Shown one piece after another: positions 32,306 to 40,798 of a stretch of DNA of 64,000 bases. The notes under the pieces were generated by a model. That model ran no database searches. It was not told the origin of the DNA and saw nothing but the letters and a program-made list of their open reading frames with translations. Origin of the DNA: VRUE01 sp963699215. GTDB taxonomy: Bacteria; Actinomycetota; Thermoleophilia; Solirubrobacterales; 70-9. Numbering within the stretch: position 1 is the first letter of the stretch; each line of letters opens with the position of its first letter. The stretch spans positions 248,001-312,000 of the forward strand of contig OY969422.1 in assembly GCA_963699215.1 (NCBI GenBank), in the 5' to 3' direction. A program made the position numbers and the translations under genes.

Positions 32306-33209
32306 TCTGGCTCGCCGACTCAGCCCCGGCCTCGGCGCAGCCACAGCCGGAATCCATCGGTCCGTACGGCAGCTCGCCGGTGTCGTGCAGCTCGAAGCGC
32401 AGCGAGTTGACGACCGCGCCCGCTAGCAGGGCCAGGCTGAGCACGTAGAACCAGAGCAGGGCGATCAGGACGAAGCCGAGGGTCGAGCCGAAACGGGAGA
32501 GGCTTGACACGTTGGAGAGGTAGAAGGGGAACGCCCAGTTGGCGACGCCGGCGGCAACGGTGACGAAGACGGCGCCCGGCCAGACGGCACGCCAGGGCAT
32601 GTGGCCTTTCGGCACCGCCCAGTAGATCACGCAGCAGATCGCGAAGACGATCAGCAGTGCGAGGCTAAGTAGCAGCGCCGTGTCGATCGCCTTGATGTCG
32701 GAGAGCCCGAGGGGAAGGCGGTCGGTGCTGGAGACCAGCGTGGCCTCCATCGTCGGCAGCAGGATGCTGGCGGCGATGAGAAGCAACACCACCGCCAGCA
32801 TCGTGAACGAGAAGCGCTTCTGCTCGACCCAGCCACGGCACTCGACGTGGTAGATGCGGCAGAAGGCGGTGTCCATCGCCCCCCAGAAGGAGGCCCCGAT
32901 CCAGAGTGAGCCGAGGAAGGCGGCGATGCCGATCGTGGTCGAGTTGTCCTCGATCCTTTCCAGCACGTCGCTCAGGGTCGTCTGCTCGGTGTTGGGGAAG
33001 AGCCGCTGCAGGTCGTCCAGCACGCCGGTCTCGACCCCCTCGATCTTCAGCACCTGGCCGAAGACGAAGAGAACCAGCAGGGCGAAGGGGAAGACGGCGA
33101 GCATCAGGTTGTAGGCGACCATCGCCGAGAGCCCGGTGACGTTCTCGCGGTAGGCGCGCTGCCAGAAGGCGCGCAGCCAGGGACGTGGATGTCTCAACGG
33201 ATTCGGCAT
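32301..33209 (-). CDS. YihY/BrkB-family inner-membrane protein
   Basis: 302 aa with six predicted transmembrane helices. Family markers: NVTGLSAMVAYNLMLAVFPFALLVLFVFGQ at the N-terminus, FLGSLWIGASFWGAMDTAFCRIY in the centre and GSTLGFVLIALLWFYVLSLALLAGAVVNSLRFE near the end. The C-terminus is Cys/Glu-rich (DSGCGCAEAGAESA). The family is wrongly called ribonuclease BN in older annotation; the role is unknown, possibly transport or envelope maintenance. Divergent from the sigma-factor gene; its start lies upstream of the rpoD promoter. Confidence 0.9.
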   Translation of the reverse strand: MPNPLRHPRPWLRAFWQRAYRENVTGLSAMVAYNLMLAVFPFALLVLFVFGQVLKIEGVETGVLDDLQRLFPNTEQTTLSDVLERIEDNSTTIGIAAFLGSLWIGASFWGAMDTAFCRIYHVECRGWVEQKRFSFTMLAVVLLLIAASILLPTMEATLVSSTDRLPLGLSDIKAIDTALLLSLALLIVFAICCVIYWAVPKGHMPWRAVWPGAVFVTVAAGVANWAFPFYLSNVSSLSRFGSTLGFVLIALLWFYVLSLALLAGAVVNSLRFELHDTGELPYGPMDSGCGCAEAGAESASQK

Positions 33210-33218
33210 CTGGGGCCA

Positions 33219-33247
33219 TTGACTTCAGAAACTGAAGCGCCTATCAT
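33219..33247 (+). promoter_or_regulatory. Housekeeping-type promoter of the primary sigma factor gene
   Basis: TTGACT (33219-33224) and TATCAT (33242-33247) are separated by exactly 17 bp, close to the SigA consensus. The predicted start near 33254 gives a leader of about 135 nt before ATG 33389. Confidence 0.7.
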
Positions 33248-33277
33248 GCGAACAGACGTTTGAGAGGCTTACTTCGC

Positions 33278-33301
33278 GGACCGCGTCGTCGGTCCCTTTT
33301 T
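33278..33301 (+). terminator. Intrinsic terminator in the rpoD leader (attenuator candidate)
   Basis: GGACCG/CGGTCC stem with a 6-nt loop followed by CTTTTT, about 25 nt into the predicted transcript and 88 nt before the rpoD start. It would release a short leader RNA of about 50 nt unless antiterminated, or it could end a small independent RNA. Confidence 0.6.
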
Positions 33302-33388
33302 CATGTTCTGTCGCGACTTTTCTCCCGCGACTGCCTTTCATAGCCAGGCCACTTAACCATCTAGCGCAGAGAGACGGGTATAGACGAG

Positions 33389-34495
33389 ATGCTGGTTGCA
33401 GAGCTTCAGGAGCTAGAGGAGGTAAAAGGGCTGATCCACAGGGGTCAGCAACTCGGCGTGCTCACCTTCGGCGACATCGCCTCGGCGGTCTCGGAGGTCG
33501 ACCTCGACGAGTCCGACGTCGAGGATCTCTACGGCCATATCGAGAAGCAGGGGATCGAGCTGGTCGAGGACATGGACCCGGCCCAGAAAGCGGCCGCGGA
33601 CGCGATGCCCGTCGACACCGGGAAGAAAGGCCGGCGCCGCAGCAAACAGGCGCTCGACCTGAAACCGGACATGACGACGGACTCGCTGCAGCTGTTCCTC
33701 AAGGACATCGGCAAAGTCCGGTTGCTCACCGCCCAGGAGGAGGTCGAACTCGCCAAGCGGATCGAGCGGGGAGACCTCGACGCGAAGCAGAAAATGGTCG
33801 AGTCCAACCTCCGCCTCGTCGTCTCGATCGCCAAGAACTACCGCAACCAGGGGCTGCCCTTCCTCGACCTGATCCAGGAGGGGACGCTGGGCCTCGTCCG
33901 CGCGGCGGAGAAGTTCGACTACCGCAAGGGCTTCAAGTTCTCCACCTACGCGACCTGGTGGATCCGCCAGGCGATCGCCCGCGCCCTGGCCGACAAGGCG
34001 CGCACGATCCGCATCCCGGTGCACGTCGTGGAGAAGCTGAACAAGATCGGGCGCGCCGAGCGCAAACTGGTCACCGAGCTGGGCCGCGAGCCGACCCCGG
34101 AGGAGATCGCCGAGGTCACCGGGATCGATCCCGAGGAGGTTGACTCGATCAAGCGCTCGGCCCAAGCGCCGGTCTCACTGGAGAAGCCGGTCGGTGACGA
34201 GGAGGAGTCCGAGTTCGGCCAGTTCATCGCCGACGAGAAGGCCGAGTCCCCGTTCGACCGGGCGGCCGACCTGCTCACCAAAGAGGCGTTGAAGGAGGCT
34301 CTGGAGAACCTCTCCTACCGCGAGCGGCGCGTGCTCGAACTGCGCTACGGACTCGGCGGCGAGCATCCCCGCACCCTCGACGAGGTCGGACGCACCTTCA
34401 ACGTCACCCGTGAGCGGATCCGCCAGATCGAGAATCAGAGCCTGAAAAAGCTTCAGCAGCTGGGCGAAGCACAGAAACTGCGCGAAGTAACCTGA
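33389..34495 (+). CDS. rpoD: Primary RNA polymerase sigma factor (RpoD/SigA)
   Basis: 368 aa. Region 1.1 is present at the N-terminus (LKDLIHRGQQ-like segment, LTFGDIASAVSEVDLDESDVEDLYGHIEKQGIELVED). Region 1.2 is TDSLQLFLKDIGKVRLLTAQEEVELAKRIE, region 2 NLRLVVSIAKNYRNQGLPFLDLIQEG and FDYRKGFKFSTYATWWIRQAIARA, region 3 VHVVEKLNKIGRAERKL, region 4 LSYRERRVLELRYGLGGEHPRTLDEVG and TRERIRQIENQSLKKL. All are intact, so this is the vegetative sigma factor. It has its own promoter and leader terminator and is followed by a structured intergenic element and a PilT-type gene. Confidence 0.96.
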   Translation: MLVAELQELEEVKGLIHRGQQLGVLTFGDIASAVSEVDLDESDVEDLYGHIEKQGIELVEDMDPAQKAAADAMPVDTGKKGRRRSKQALDLKPDMTTDSLQLFLKDIGKVRLLTAQEEVELAKRIERGDLDAKQKMVESNLRLVVSIAKNYRNQGLPFLDLIQEGTLGLVRAAEKFDYRKGFKFSTYATWWIRQAIARALADKARTIRIPVHVVEKLNKIGRAERKLVTELGREPTPEEIAEVTGIDPEEVDSIKRSAQAPVSLEKPVGDEEESEFGQFIADEKAESPFDRAADLLTKEALKEALENLSYRERRVLELRYGLGGEHPRTLDEVGRTFNVTRERIRQIENQSLKKLQQLGEAQKLREVT

Positions 34496-34612
34496 GGCGC
34501 TGAGGACGCGCCTGGCGGCGTCCTCGGTCGGTAGATCGGGTCACGCACTTCAGTGCGCTCCCCTCACTCCCCTTCCCTGCGTCCTTGCCAGCCACGTCCT
34601 CAGCGCCTCAGG
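34491..34612. repeat. Structured intergenic element with 18-bp inverted repeat after rpoD
   Basis: Perfect 18-bp arms at 34491-34508 (starts CCTGAGGCGC, overlapping the rpoD stop) and 34595-34612 (ends CGCCTCAGG) enclose 86 bp. Inside, GGACGC/GCGTCC (34504-34523) and CGCACT/AGTGCG (34544-34557) form hairpins. The first shares GGACG with the outer arm, so the two pairings are mutually exclusive, as in a two-state RNA. No T-run is present. Confidence 0.6.
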
Positions 34613-34652
34613 GGCCTAAGGGAATGGGACAATCCGGCCGATAACGGTCGGG

Positions 34653-35759
34653 ATGTTCGAGATCGACTCAGCGCTGCGCACGCTCGTCGAGCGGGGCGGC
34701 TCCGACCTCCACGTCAAAGTGGCGGCGGCGCCGACGATCCGCCTGCACGGCGAGCTGACTCCGCTGGAGGGGTTTGAGCCGCTCAGCGGCGAGGACACCG
34801 AGAAGGCCTTCCACGACATCGCCGAGGTCCGCTCGCTGACCGAATTCGAGCAGGAGGGCGAGGCCGACTTCTCCTACGCGATACCCGGCCTCTCCCGCTT
34901 CCGCGTCAACACCTTCAAGCAGCGCGGCTCGACCTCGATCGTCTGCCGCGCGATCCCCTTCGAGATCCGCTCGGTCGAGGAACTGGGCCTGCCCGAGGTC
35001 GTCACCAACCTGGCCGAAGAGCAGCGCGGCATCGTCCTCGTCACCGGCACCACCGGCTCGGGCAAGTCGACGACCCTGGCGGCGATGATCGACCACATCA
35101 ACCGCACCCGATCGCACCACATCGTCACGCTCGAGGACCCGATCGAGTACCTGCACGAGGACAAGGGCTCGATCGTCAACCAGCGCGAGATCGGCTCCGA
35201 CACCCATAGCTTCGCCCGGGCGATGCGCCGCGTCCTGCGCCAGGACCCCGACGTGATCCTGATCGGCGAGATGCGCGACGAGGAGACCGTGCGCACCGCC
35301 CTCTCCGCCGCCGAGACCGGCCACCTCGTCCTCTCCACGGTCCACACGCTCGACGCGACGGAGACGATCAACCGGATCATCGACTTCTTCCCCCCCCACC
35401 TCCAGCACCAGGCGCGGGTGATGCTCGCCTCGACCCTGCGGGGGGCGATCGCCCAGCGGCTCGTCCCTGACATCAGCGGCGAGGGCCGCGTCCCTGCCTC
35501 GGAGGTGATGGTCGTCACCGGCCGCGTCCAGGACCTGATCCTCAACCCCGAGGAGACCGGCAAGATCACCGAGGTGATCGCCGAGGGCGAGTACTACGGG
35601 ATGCGCACCTTCGACCAGTCGCTGCTGGACTACGTGATGGACGGCAAAATCGCCGAGGGGGTCGCCCTCGACTACGCCTCCAGCCCGCACGACTTCAAGC
35701 TGATGCTGGCCGCCGGTGGCCAGCGCGCCAGCGGCATCGAGCAGCTTTCCTCCAGCTGA
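34653..35759 (+). CDS. Second PilT/PilU-type twitching ATPase
   Basis: 368 aa. N-domain GGSDLHVKVAAAPTIRLHGEL, Walker A GTTGSGKSTTLAAMID, Asp box IVTLEDPIEYLHED, Walker B PDVILIGEMRDEETV, His box TGHLVLSTVHTLDATETINRIIDFFP. Catalytic motifs are complete, but the C-terminal retraction motif is diverged (VQDLILNPEETGKITEVIAEGEYYGMRTFDQSLLDYV), as in PilU-like or accessory retraction ATPases. It is outside the main pilus locus, 158 nt after rpoD, and 27 nt before a methyltransferase. It probably works with the same PilC; division of labour with PilT is inferred. Confidence 0.92.
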   Translation: MFEIDSALRTLVERGGSDLHVKVAAAPTIRLHGELTPLEGFEPLSGEDTEKAFHDIAEVRSLTEFEQEGEADFSYAIPGLSRFRVNTFKQRGSTSIVCRAIPFEIRSVEELGLPEVVTNLAEEQRGIVLVTGTTGSGKSTTLAAMIDHINRTRSHHIVTLEDPIEYLHEDKGSIVNQREIGSDTHSFARAMRRVLRQDPDVILIGEMRDEETVRTALSAAETGHLVLSTVHTLDATETINRIIDFFPPHLQHQARVMLASTLRGAIAQRLVPDISGEGRVPASEVMVVTGRVQDLILNPEETGKITEVIAEGEYYGMRTFDQSLLDYVMDGKIAEGVALDYASSPHDFKLMLAAGGQRASGIEQLSSS

Positions 35760-35786
35760 ACTCGATTAGTATATTCTCTTCGACTG

Positions 35787-36551
35787 ATGGCTACGGCAGT
35801 CGAGGTCCCAGCGGATTGGTACCGCTCAGGCTTCCCGCCGATAACGGCGGCGATGCCCTGGGCCGACCGGACCGAGGCCGAAGTCGATCGCGCGATCGTG
35901 ATGCTGCGGCCGGAGGGGGGCGAGCGGGTCCTCGACCTCGCCTGCGGGATCGGGCGGCACTCGCTGGAGCTGACCCGCCGCGGCTTCGAGGTCGTCGGCG
36001 TCGACATCTCCCCCGAGCTGCTCGAGATGGCCGCGACCTCGGCACGCGAGCAGTCCCTGGAGATCGAGTTCGTCGAGGCCGACCTGCGCGAGCTCGACTT
36101 CCGCGACGAGTTCGATCTGGTCCTCAGCCTCAACGACGGCGCCGTCGGCTACTTCGAGACCGACGCGGAGAACTACCGCACCTTCGAGGTCGTCTCGCAA
36201 GCCCTGCGCGGCGGCGGCGGGCACCTGGTGCAGCTTCCCAACGTCCTCCACGCCGAAGCCAACCTGCCGCAGAAATCGTGGATCGTCGGCGAGTCCACGC
36301 TCGAACTGAGCGACCACCGCTGGAACGCCCAGGAACGCTACATCGAAGGATCGACCGTCCCGATCCGCTTGGGCGAGGTCTTCGAGAAGTACGAGCCGAT
36401 TCCGTTCCGCCAGCGCCTCTACACCGCCGAGGAGCTGGCAGAGCTCTACGAGTCCGTCGGGATGCGCCTCGCCAACACCTTCGCCGGCAGCGGCAAGCCG
36501 CGCAAGCCCAAGCCCTCGCAGTTCGAGATCTTCGTCGAGGGACGCGCCTAG
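35787..36551 (+). CDS. Class I SAM-dependent methyltransferase
   Basis: 254 aa. Motif I VLDLACGIGRHSLELTRRGFEVVGVDISPELLEMA, then FVEADLRELDFRDEFDLVLSLNDGAVGYF and a C-terminal beta sheet with YTAEELAELYESVGMRLANTFAGS. The pattern matches Methyltransf_25-type enzymes with cyclopropane-synthase-like tops. The substrate is unknown. It starts 27 nt after the PilT-like gene and may be cotranscribed with it. Confidence 0.87.
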   Translation: MATAVEVPADWYRSGFPPITAAMPWADRTEAEVDRAIVMLRPEGGERVLDLACGIGRHSLELTRRGFEVVGVDISPELLEMAATSAREQSLEIEFVEADLRELDFRDEFDLVLSLNDGAVGYFETDAENYRTFEVVSQALRGGGGHLVQLPNVLHAEANLPQKSWIVGESTLELSDHRWNAQERYIEGSTVPIRLGEVFEKYEPIPFRQRLYTAEELAELYESVGMRLANTFAGSGKPRKPKPSQFEIFVEGRA

Positions 36552-36599
36552 CCCCTCCTCCGCGGTAGCTTCACCGGATGACCGCCGCGGTCAACGGCT

Positions 36600-36780
36600 A
36601 TGCGACGCGTGCGTCCATCAGCAACTGGTCCCCAACACGCGGGGATCGGTCTTCAGCCTCTGCAAGCGCTCGCGCGAGGACCCGGCATACCCGCGCTATC
36701 CGCGGGTGCCGGTCCTCCGCTGCCCGGGATACGAGCCCGTCAGCTCGCCGCCGTCGGATCGGGCTCGCCGAGCTTGCTGA
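36600..36780 (+). pseudogene. Small conserved-looking protein gene without an in-frame start
   Basis: The frame read from 36604 gives a compact Cys-containing protein (CVHQQLVPNTRGSVFSLCKR, then EDPAYPRYPRVPVLRCPGYEP) before TGA at 36778. It resembles small actinobacterial proteins of about 55 aa that I recall with the same NTRG...CxxS...YPRYP...LRCPG pattern. No ATG, GTG or TTG exists in this frame after the methyltransferase stop. ATG 36600 is one base out of phase, so removal of one base near 36603-36609 would give an intact gene. The end overlaps the convergent cupin gene by 41 bp. Function unknown. Confidence 0.4.
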
Positions 36781-37135
36781 CGTCGGGGGCGGCGTAGACC
36801 TCGCCCGGCTTGCCACCGAGCACGAGCACCCGAATTCCCTCCTCGCCGGGCCAGACCTTGCGGGTGACCCCCGGACCGATCCGGGCTACATGGTCGCCGT
36901 CGAGCGGAAAGCGCTCCCCCTCGATCTCGATCTCGCCGCCGCCACCGAGCGTCACGTAGACCTCCTCCTGCCCGTCTTCGCCGTGGTCGTGCTCGGGGTA
37001 GTTCTCGAAGTTGGGCGGCATGTCGATGATCTGCATGCCGAACGACTCGACTCCGAGCTCCGCCCGGGCGCGCTTGAAGGCGCCCTGGAAGACCGCCTCC
37101 ATATCGTCGATCCTCTTCACCGCGTAGGTGCTCAC
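36740..37135 (-). CDS. Cupin-domain protein
   Basis: 131 aa from GTG 37135, chosen because GGAGGA lies 5-6 nt upstream; ATG 37162 upstream has no such signal. Single cupin domain: NYPEHDHGEDGQEEVYVTLGGGGEIEIEGERFPLDGDHVARIGPGVTRKVWPG, with motif 1 histidines/glutamate (HDH...E) and a degenerate motif 2 in which the usual His is absent. It is likely a small-molecule-binding or metal-dependent enzyme of unknown substrate. Confidence 0.83.
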   Translation of the reverse strand: MSTYAVKRIDDMEAVFQGAFKRARAELGVESFGMQIIDMPPNFENYPEHDHGEDGQEEVYVTLGGGGEIEIEGERFPLDGDHVARIGPGVTRKVWPGEEGIRVLVLGGKPGEVYAAPDVSKLGEPDPTAAS

Positions 37136-37196
37136 CGGCTCTCCTCCCGTTTCATGGCCCAACTGGACCGGAACGGCAAATCGTAGTACCGAAGGG

Positions 37197-37907
37197 CTAG
37201 GCGGCGGAGATCAGGAAGGAGGCGAGAAAACCGAGGGCGGTCGCGTAGGCGACCGGGGGACCCCCCTCGCCGTAGGCCTCGGGCATCAGCGTGTCGGCGA
37301 GGGAGGCGAGAACCGCCCCCGCCGCAAATCCCAGCGGCCAGGAGAGTCCGTCTGGGCTGACGCCCTCGAGCGCGCCGTAGCCGACGACGACCGCGACCGC
37401 CAGCAGGACCGCGGTCCCGGTCCAGATCAGCACCACCTCGCGATCGCTGCGTTCGCCGCGCATCTTCTCGGCGCCGACGATCGCCTCAGGCAGGTTGGAG
37501 GCGAAGATCGCCACCAGCAGCGTCACCGCGCTGCCCTCGAGCAGGGCAACGCCCATCGCCAGGTTCTCGGGCACGCCGTCCAGGGTCACCCCGGCGAGCA
37601 GGGCGAGACCGACCGCGCCGCCACCCGCCCGCTGACGCGCCTGGCGCCGCTCGAGCCAGCCGTCGACGACGATGAAGGCGGTCGCCCCGGCGAAGAAGGC
37701 GATGCCTGCCCGCCAGGCGCCGCCGTGCTCGAAGGCCTTCTCGAATAGCTCGAAGGCGACCGCGGTGACCAGCGCACCCGATGCAAAGCCGAGCAGCGCC
37801 GCGGTGACTGGCCGCGGCGGCGGGCGCCAGACGGCGATCAGGGCGCCGAGCGGCAAGGCGCTCGACGCAACCACCGCGAAGAGGCCCGCCTCGCCCATGC
37901 CGCCCAT
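37197..37907 (-). CDS. ZIP-family metal transporter
   Basis: 236 aa, about seven transmembrane helices. ZIP markers: TLDGVPENLAMGVALLEG (metal-binding helix IV, with Asp/Glu/Asn), FASNLPEAIVGAEKM (helix V) and SLADTLMPEAYGEGG. The basic segment between helices III and IV (ERRQARQRAGGG) fits the variable cytoplasmic loop. Substrate is probably Zn or another divalent cation. Possible start M4 at 37898. Divergent from recD2, with 35 nt between starts. Confidence 0.82.
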   Translation of the reverse strand: MGGMGEAGLFAVVASSALPLGALIAVWRPPPRPVTAALLGFASGALVTAVAFELFEKAFEHGGAWRAGIAFFAGATAFIVVDGWLERRQARQRAGGGAVGLALLAGVTLDGVPENLAMGVALLEGSAVTLLVAIFASNLPEAIVGAEKMRGERSDREVVLIWTGTAVLLAVAVVVGYGALEGVSPDGLSWPLGFAAGAVLASLADTLMPEAYGEGGPPVAYATALGFLASFLISAA

Positions 37908-37942
37908 TGTGGCCGCCGGGGCGGTTGACTAGCCTCGACGCC

Positions 37943-40084
37943 ATGGCCGACGCCGCCACTCTCTTCGACGCCGATGCGGCCGCGTTCACCGGCACGATCG
38001 AGGTATTGGGGGTGATCTTCAGCGCCGAGGACGACGGCTACGCGGTGCTGGAGGTGCAGGACGCCGAGTCGGGCGAGGGCTTTGCCCTGGTCGGCCCCGT
38101 CGCCCACCTCGCCGCCGGCGAGCGGGCCGAAGTGAGCGGCGACTGGCAGACCCACTCGCGCTACGGCCGGCAGCTGGTGGCGCGCGGCGCACTGCCGCTC
38201 GACCCGGCAGACCGCGAGGGGCAGATCGCCTACCTGACCAGCCTGCGCCACATCGGTCCGGCCCGGGCCGAGCGCCTGGTCGACGAGCACGGCGAGGGGG
38301 TCCTGGCGGCGATCGCCGCCGACCCAGCCGGGGTCTTCGCCGGGCTGCGCGGGGTCAGCATCGCGCAGGCCGCCGCCGCGGCGGATTCCTGGCACGCCTC
38401 GCGGGCGATCCGCGACCTCCACGTGCAGTTGGCGCCACACGGGCTCGCCCACCTGGCAGTGCCGATCCACGCCCGCTTCGCCGAGCACTCGATGGTGGTC
38501 CTTCACGAGGATCCCTATCGGCTGACCGAGGTCGCCGGGGTGGGATTCGCCCGCGCGGACAAGATCGCCCTCGCCGCCGACGTCCCACCCGAGTCCGAGC
38601 GGCGGGCGCAGGCGGCCGCGGTCTTCGCGCTGGCGGAGGCCGAGCAGCAGGGAAACGCCTTCCTGCCGGTCGAGGAGCTGAACCGGCGCACGGCGAAGCT
38701 GATCGGCCTGCGACCCGATCCCGACGTGCCGGCCGCGGCCCGGGGACTGCTGCTCGACGAAGGCCGCGCCTACCGAGAGCCAACTCACGCCAGCGAGGTC
38801 GCCGTCGCCGAGACCCTGGCGGCCCGCGCCGCCGCGCCGCCGCACCTCGAGCACGACCCGGGCGACTCCCCACCGGAGGACGTCAAAGACGAGGCAAAGC
38901 TCACCGACGAGCAGTGGGCGGCGGTGCGGGGCGCCTTCGCGGCGCGGATCTCCGTCCTGACCGGCGGACCCGGGGTCGGCAAGACGGCCTGCACGAAGGC
39001 GATCGTCGCCGAGGCCGAGCGCGCCGGAGTCACGATCGCCCTCTGCGCGCCGACCGGCCGCGCCGCCCGGCGGCTGGAGGAGGCGACCGGCCACGAGGCG
39101 CAGACGATCCACCGCATGCTCGAGTGGATGCCGGGCCGCGAGCCCGGCTACCGACCCGGCCACCCGCTGCCGGCGGAGCTGGCGATCGTCGACGAGAGCT
39201 CGATGCTGAACCTGCGGTTGATCGAGGTCCTGCTCGGCGGCCTCGCCGAGTCGACCCACGTCGTCTTCGTCGGCGACGCCGACCAGCTGCCCCCGATCGG
39301 GGCCGGCAAGCCCTTCGAGGACCTGATCGCCTCGGGGGTCGCCCCGGTGGTGCGGCTCACCCAGATCTTCCGCCAAGCGGCGCGCTCGATGATCACCACC
39401 GCCGCCCACGAGATCAACCAGGGCCGGCCGCCCCACCTGCAGCCGCAGGGCGACCAGGATCACGACTTCTTCTTCATCGACCGGCCCAACCCCGGGCGGG
39501 CGCTGGAGACCGCGGTCGAGGTGGTAGCCGAGCGAGCCCCGGCGAGCTTCGCCGTCGACCCGATCCGCGAGGTGCAGGTGCTCGCGCCGATGTACCGGGG
39601 GACGGTCGGGATCGACGCCTTGAACGAGCGCCTGCAGGCGCGGCTCAATCCCGACGGCAAGGCGGCGGTGGGCGGGCGCTTCCGGATCGGCGACCGGCTG
39701 ATCCAGACGCGCAACTCGCACGAGTTGGGCCTGATGAACGGCTCGATCGTCTTCCTCCGCGCCGACGACCCGGAGGAGGAATCGATCGTCGTCGACACCG
39801 ACGAAGGCGGATCGCTCGTCATCCCCTACGGGGAGACGGCGACCCTGCGCCTCGCCTACGCGATCTCGGTCCACAAGGCGCAGGGGTGCGAGGTCCCCGT
39901 GGTGGTCGGCGTCTGCCACCGTTCCCACGCCCGCATGCTGACGCGGCCCCTCATCTACACCGCGATCACCCGCGCTCGCCGCAGCTGCGTCCTGATCGGC
40001 GACCCCGCGGCGCTGGAGATGGCGGTGCGCCGCGACGACAGCGGCAGCCGCCACTCGGCCCTGGCCGAGCGCCTGCGCGGCTGA
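37943..40084 (+). CDS. recD2: RecD2-type ATP-dependent 5'-3' DNA helicase
   Basis: 713 aa from ATG 37943. N-terminal OB-like region (GTIEVLGVIFSAEDDGYAVLEVQD), helix-hairpin-helix stretch (LTSLRHIGPARAERLVDEHGEGVLAAI), then the SF1B helicase core: Walker A LTGGPGVGKTACTKAIV, motif Ia CAPTGRAARRLEEATG, Walker B LAIVDESSMLNL, motif III VFVGDADQLPPIGAG, motif IV YRGTVGIDALNERLQ and motif V/VI YAISVHKAQGCEVPVVV plus LIYTAITRARRSCVLIGD. This is the RecBC-independent RecD2 architecture, acting in DNA repair. Intact and isolated, followed 23 nt later by a membrane protein gene. Confidence 0.93.
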   Translation: MADAATLFDADAAAFTGTIEVLGVIFSAEDDGYAVLEVQDAESGEGFALVGPVAHLAAGERAEVSGDWQTHSRYGRQLVARGALPLDPADREGQIAYLTSLRHIGPARAERLVDEHGEGVLAAIAADPAGVFAGLRGVSIAQAAAAADSWHASRAIRDLHVQLAPHGLAHLAVPIHARFAEHSMVVLHEDPYRLTEVAGVGFARADKIALAADVPPESERRAQAAAVFALAEAEQQGNAFLPVEELNRRTAKLIGLRPDPDVPAAARGLLLDEGRAYREPTHASEVAVAETLAARAAAPPHLEHDPGDSPPEDVKDEAKLTDEQWAAVRGAFAARISVLTGGPGVGKTACTKAIVAEAERAGVTIALCAPTGRAARRLEEATGHEAQTIHRMLEWMPGREPGYRPGHPLPAELAIVDESSMLNLRLIEVLLGGLAESTHVVFVGDADQLPPIGAGKPFEDLIASGVAPVVRLTQIFRQAARSMITTAAHEINQGRPPHLQPQGDQDHDFFFIDRPNPGRALETAVEVVAERAPASFAVDPIREVQVLAPMYRGTVGIDALNERLQARLNPDGKAAVGGRFRIGDRLIQTRNSHELGLMNGSIVFLRADDPEEESIVVDTDEGGSLVIPYGETATLRLAYAISVHKAQGCEVPVVVGVCHRSHARMLTRPLIYTAITRARRSCVLIGDPAALEMAVRRDDSGSRHSALAERLRG

Positions 40085-40107
40085 GCGGTCGCCGCGATAC
40101 TCACTGC

Positions 40108-40797
40108 GTGGAGTCGCCGAAGCCCTCGCTCGTCGCCGTCGCCGTCACGCTCGCGGGCATCGGGCTGATGGCCGCGATGGTCCTGGTCATTCCCGAGTTG
40201 CGCGACGCGTTCGGGGCGGCCGTGCGCGGCGACACGGCGGAGGTGCGCAGCCGGATCGAGGACCTCGGCGTCGCCGGGCCGCTGCTGATCCTCGCCCTGG
40301 CGCTGATCCACGCGGTCGTCTTCTACCCGGCGGAGATCGTCGACGCGGCGGCCGGCTTCGTCTATGGCTTCTTCCCAGCGCTGGCCTTGATGATGTTCGG
40401 CTGGCTGCTCTCCGGCCTGCTCTGCTTCGCGATCGGGCGCTCGGTGGCCCGGCCGCTGCTCGACCGCTGGTTCGGCAGCGATCGCTTCGAGCGCACCGAG
40501 GCAGCGATAGAGCGGGGCGGCGCCACCCTGCTGCTCGCCGTGCGGCTGATCCCGATCGTCCCCTTCAGTCTCGTCTCCTACGCCGCCGGCGCCGCCCGCG
40601 TCCCGGTCTGGCGCTTCGTCTGGACGACCGCGCTCGGCTACCTGCCGATCACCGCCCTATCCGTCTACTTCGGCACCCGCCTCGAAGGACTCGGCCTCAC
40701 CGACCCGCTCGTGCTCGGCAGCGCCCTCTTCCTGCTGGCGCTGCTCCTCGGCGGTCACTGGGTCGCGCGACGCAGCCGGGCCGACGTGGCGCGCTGA
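40108..40797 (+). CDS. TVP38/TMEM64 (DedA-like) membrane protein
   Basis: 229 aa from GTG 40108. Five or six transmembrane helices; family motif FGWLLSGLLCFAIGRSVARPLLDRWFGSDRFE and the re-entrant region VRLIPIVPFSLVSYAAGAARVPVWRF(V/W). VTT-domain proteins are implicated in lipid scrambling or undecaprenyl-phosphate recycling; a specific role is not shown. The gene follows recD2 by 23 nt and ends 1 nt before the convergent subtilase stop. Confidence 0.87.
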   Translation: MESPKPSLVAVAVTLAGIGLMAAMVLVIPELRDAFGAAVRGDTAEVRSRIEDLGVAGPLLILALALIHAVVFYPAEIVDAAAGFVYGFFPALALMMFGWLLSGLLCFAIGRSVARPLLDRWFGSDRFERTEAAIERGGATLLLAVRLIPIVPFSLVSYAAGAARVPVWRFVWTTALGYLPITALSVYFGTRLEGLGLTDPLVLGSALFLLALLLGGHWVARRSRADVAR

Positions 40798-40798
40798 G

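Noticed and set aside
37838..40054. 738-codon frame opposite recD2
   Set aside because: Antisense to a complete helicase with all motifs; no recognisable domain.
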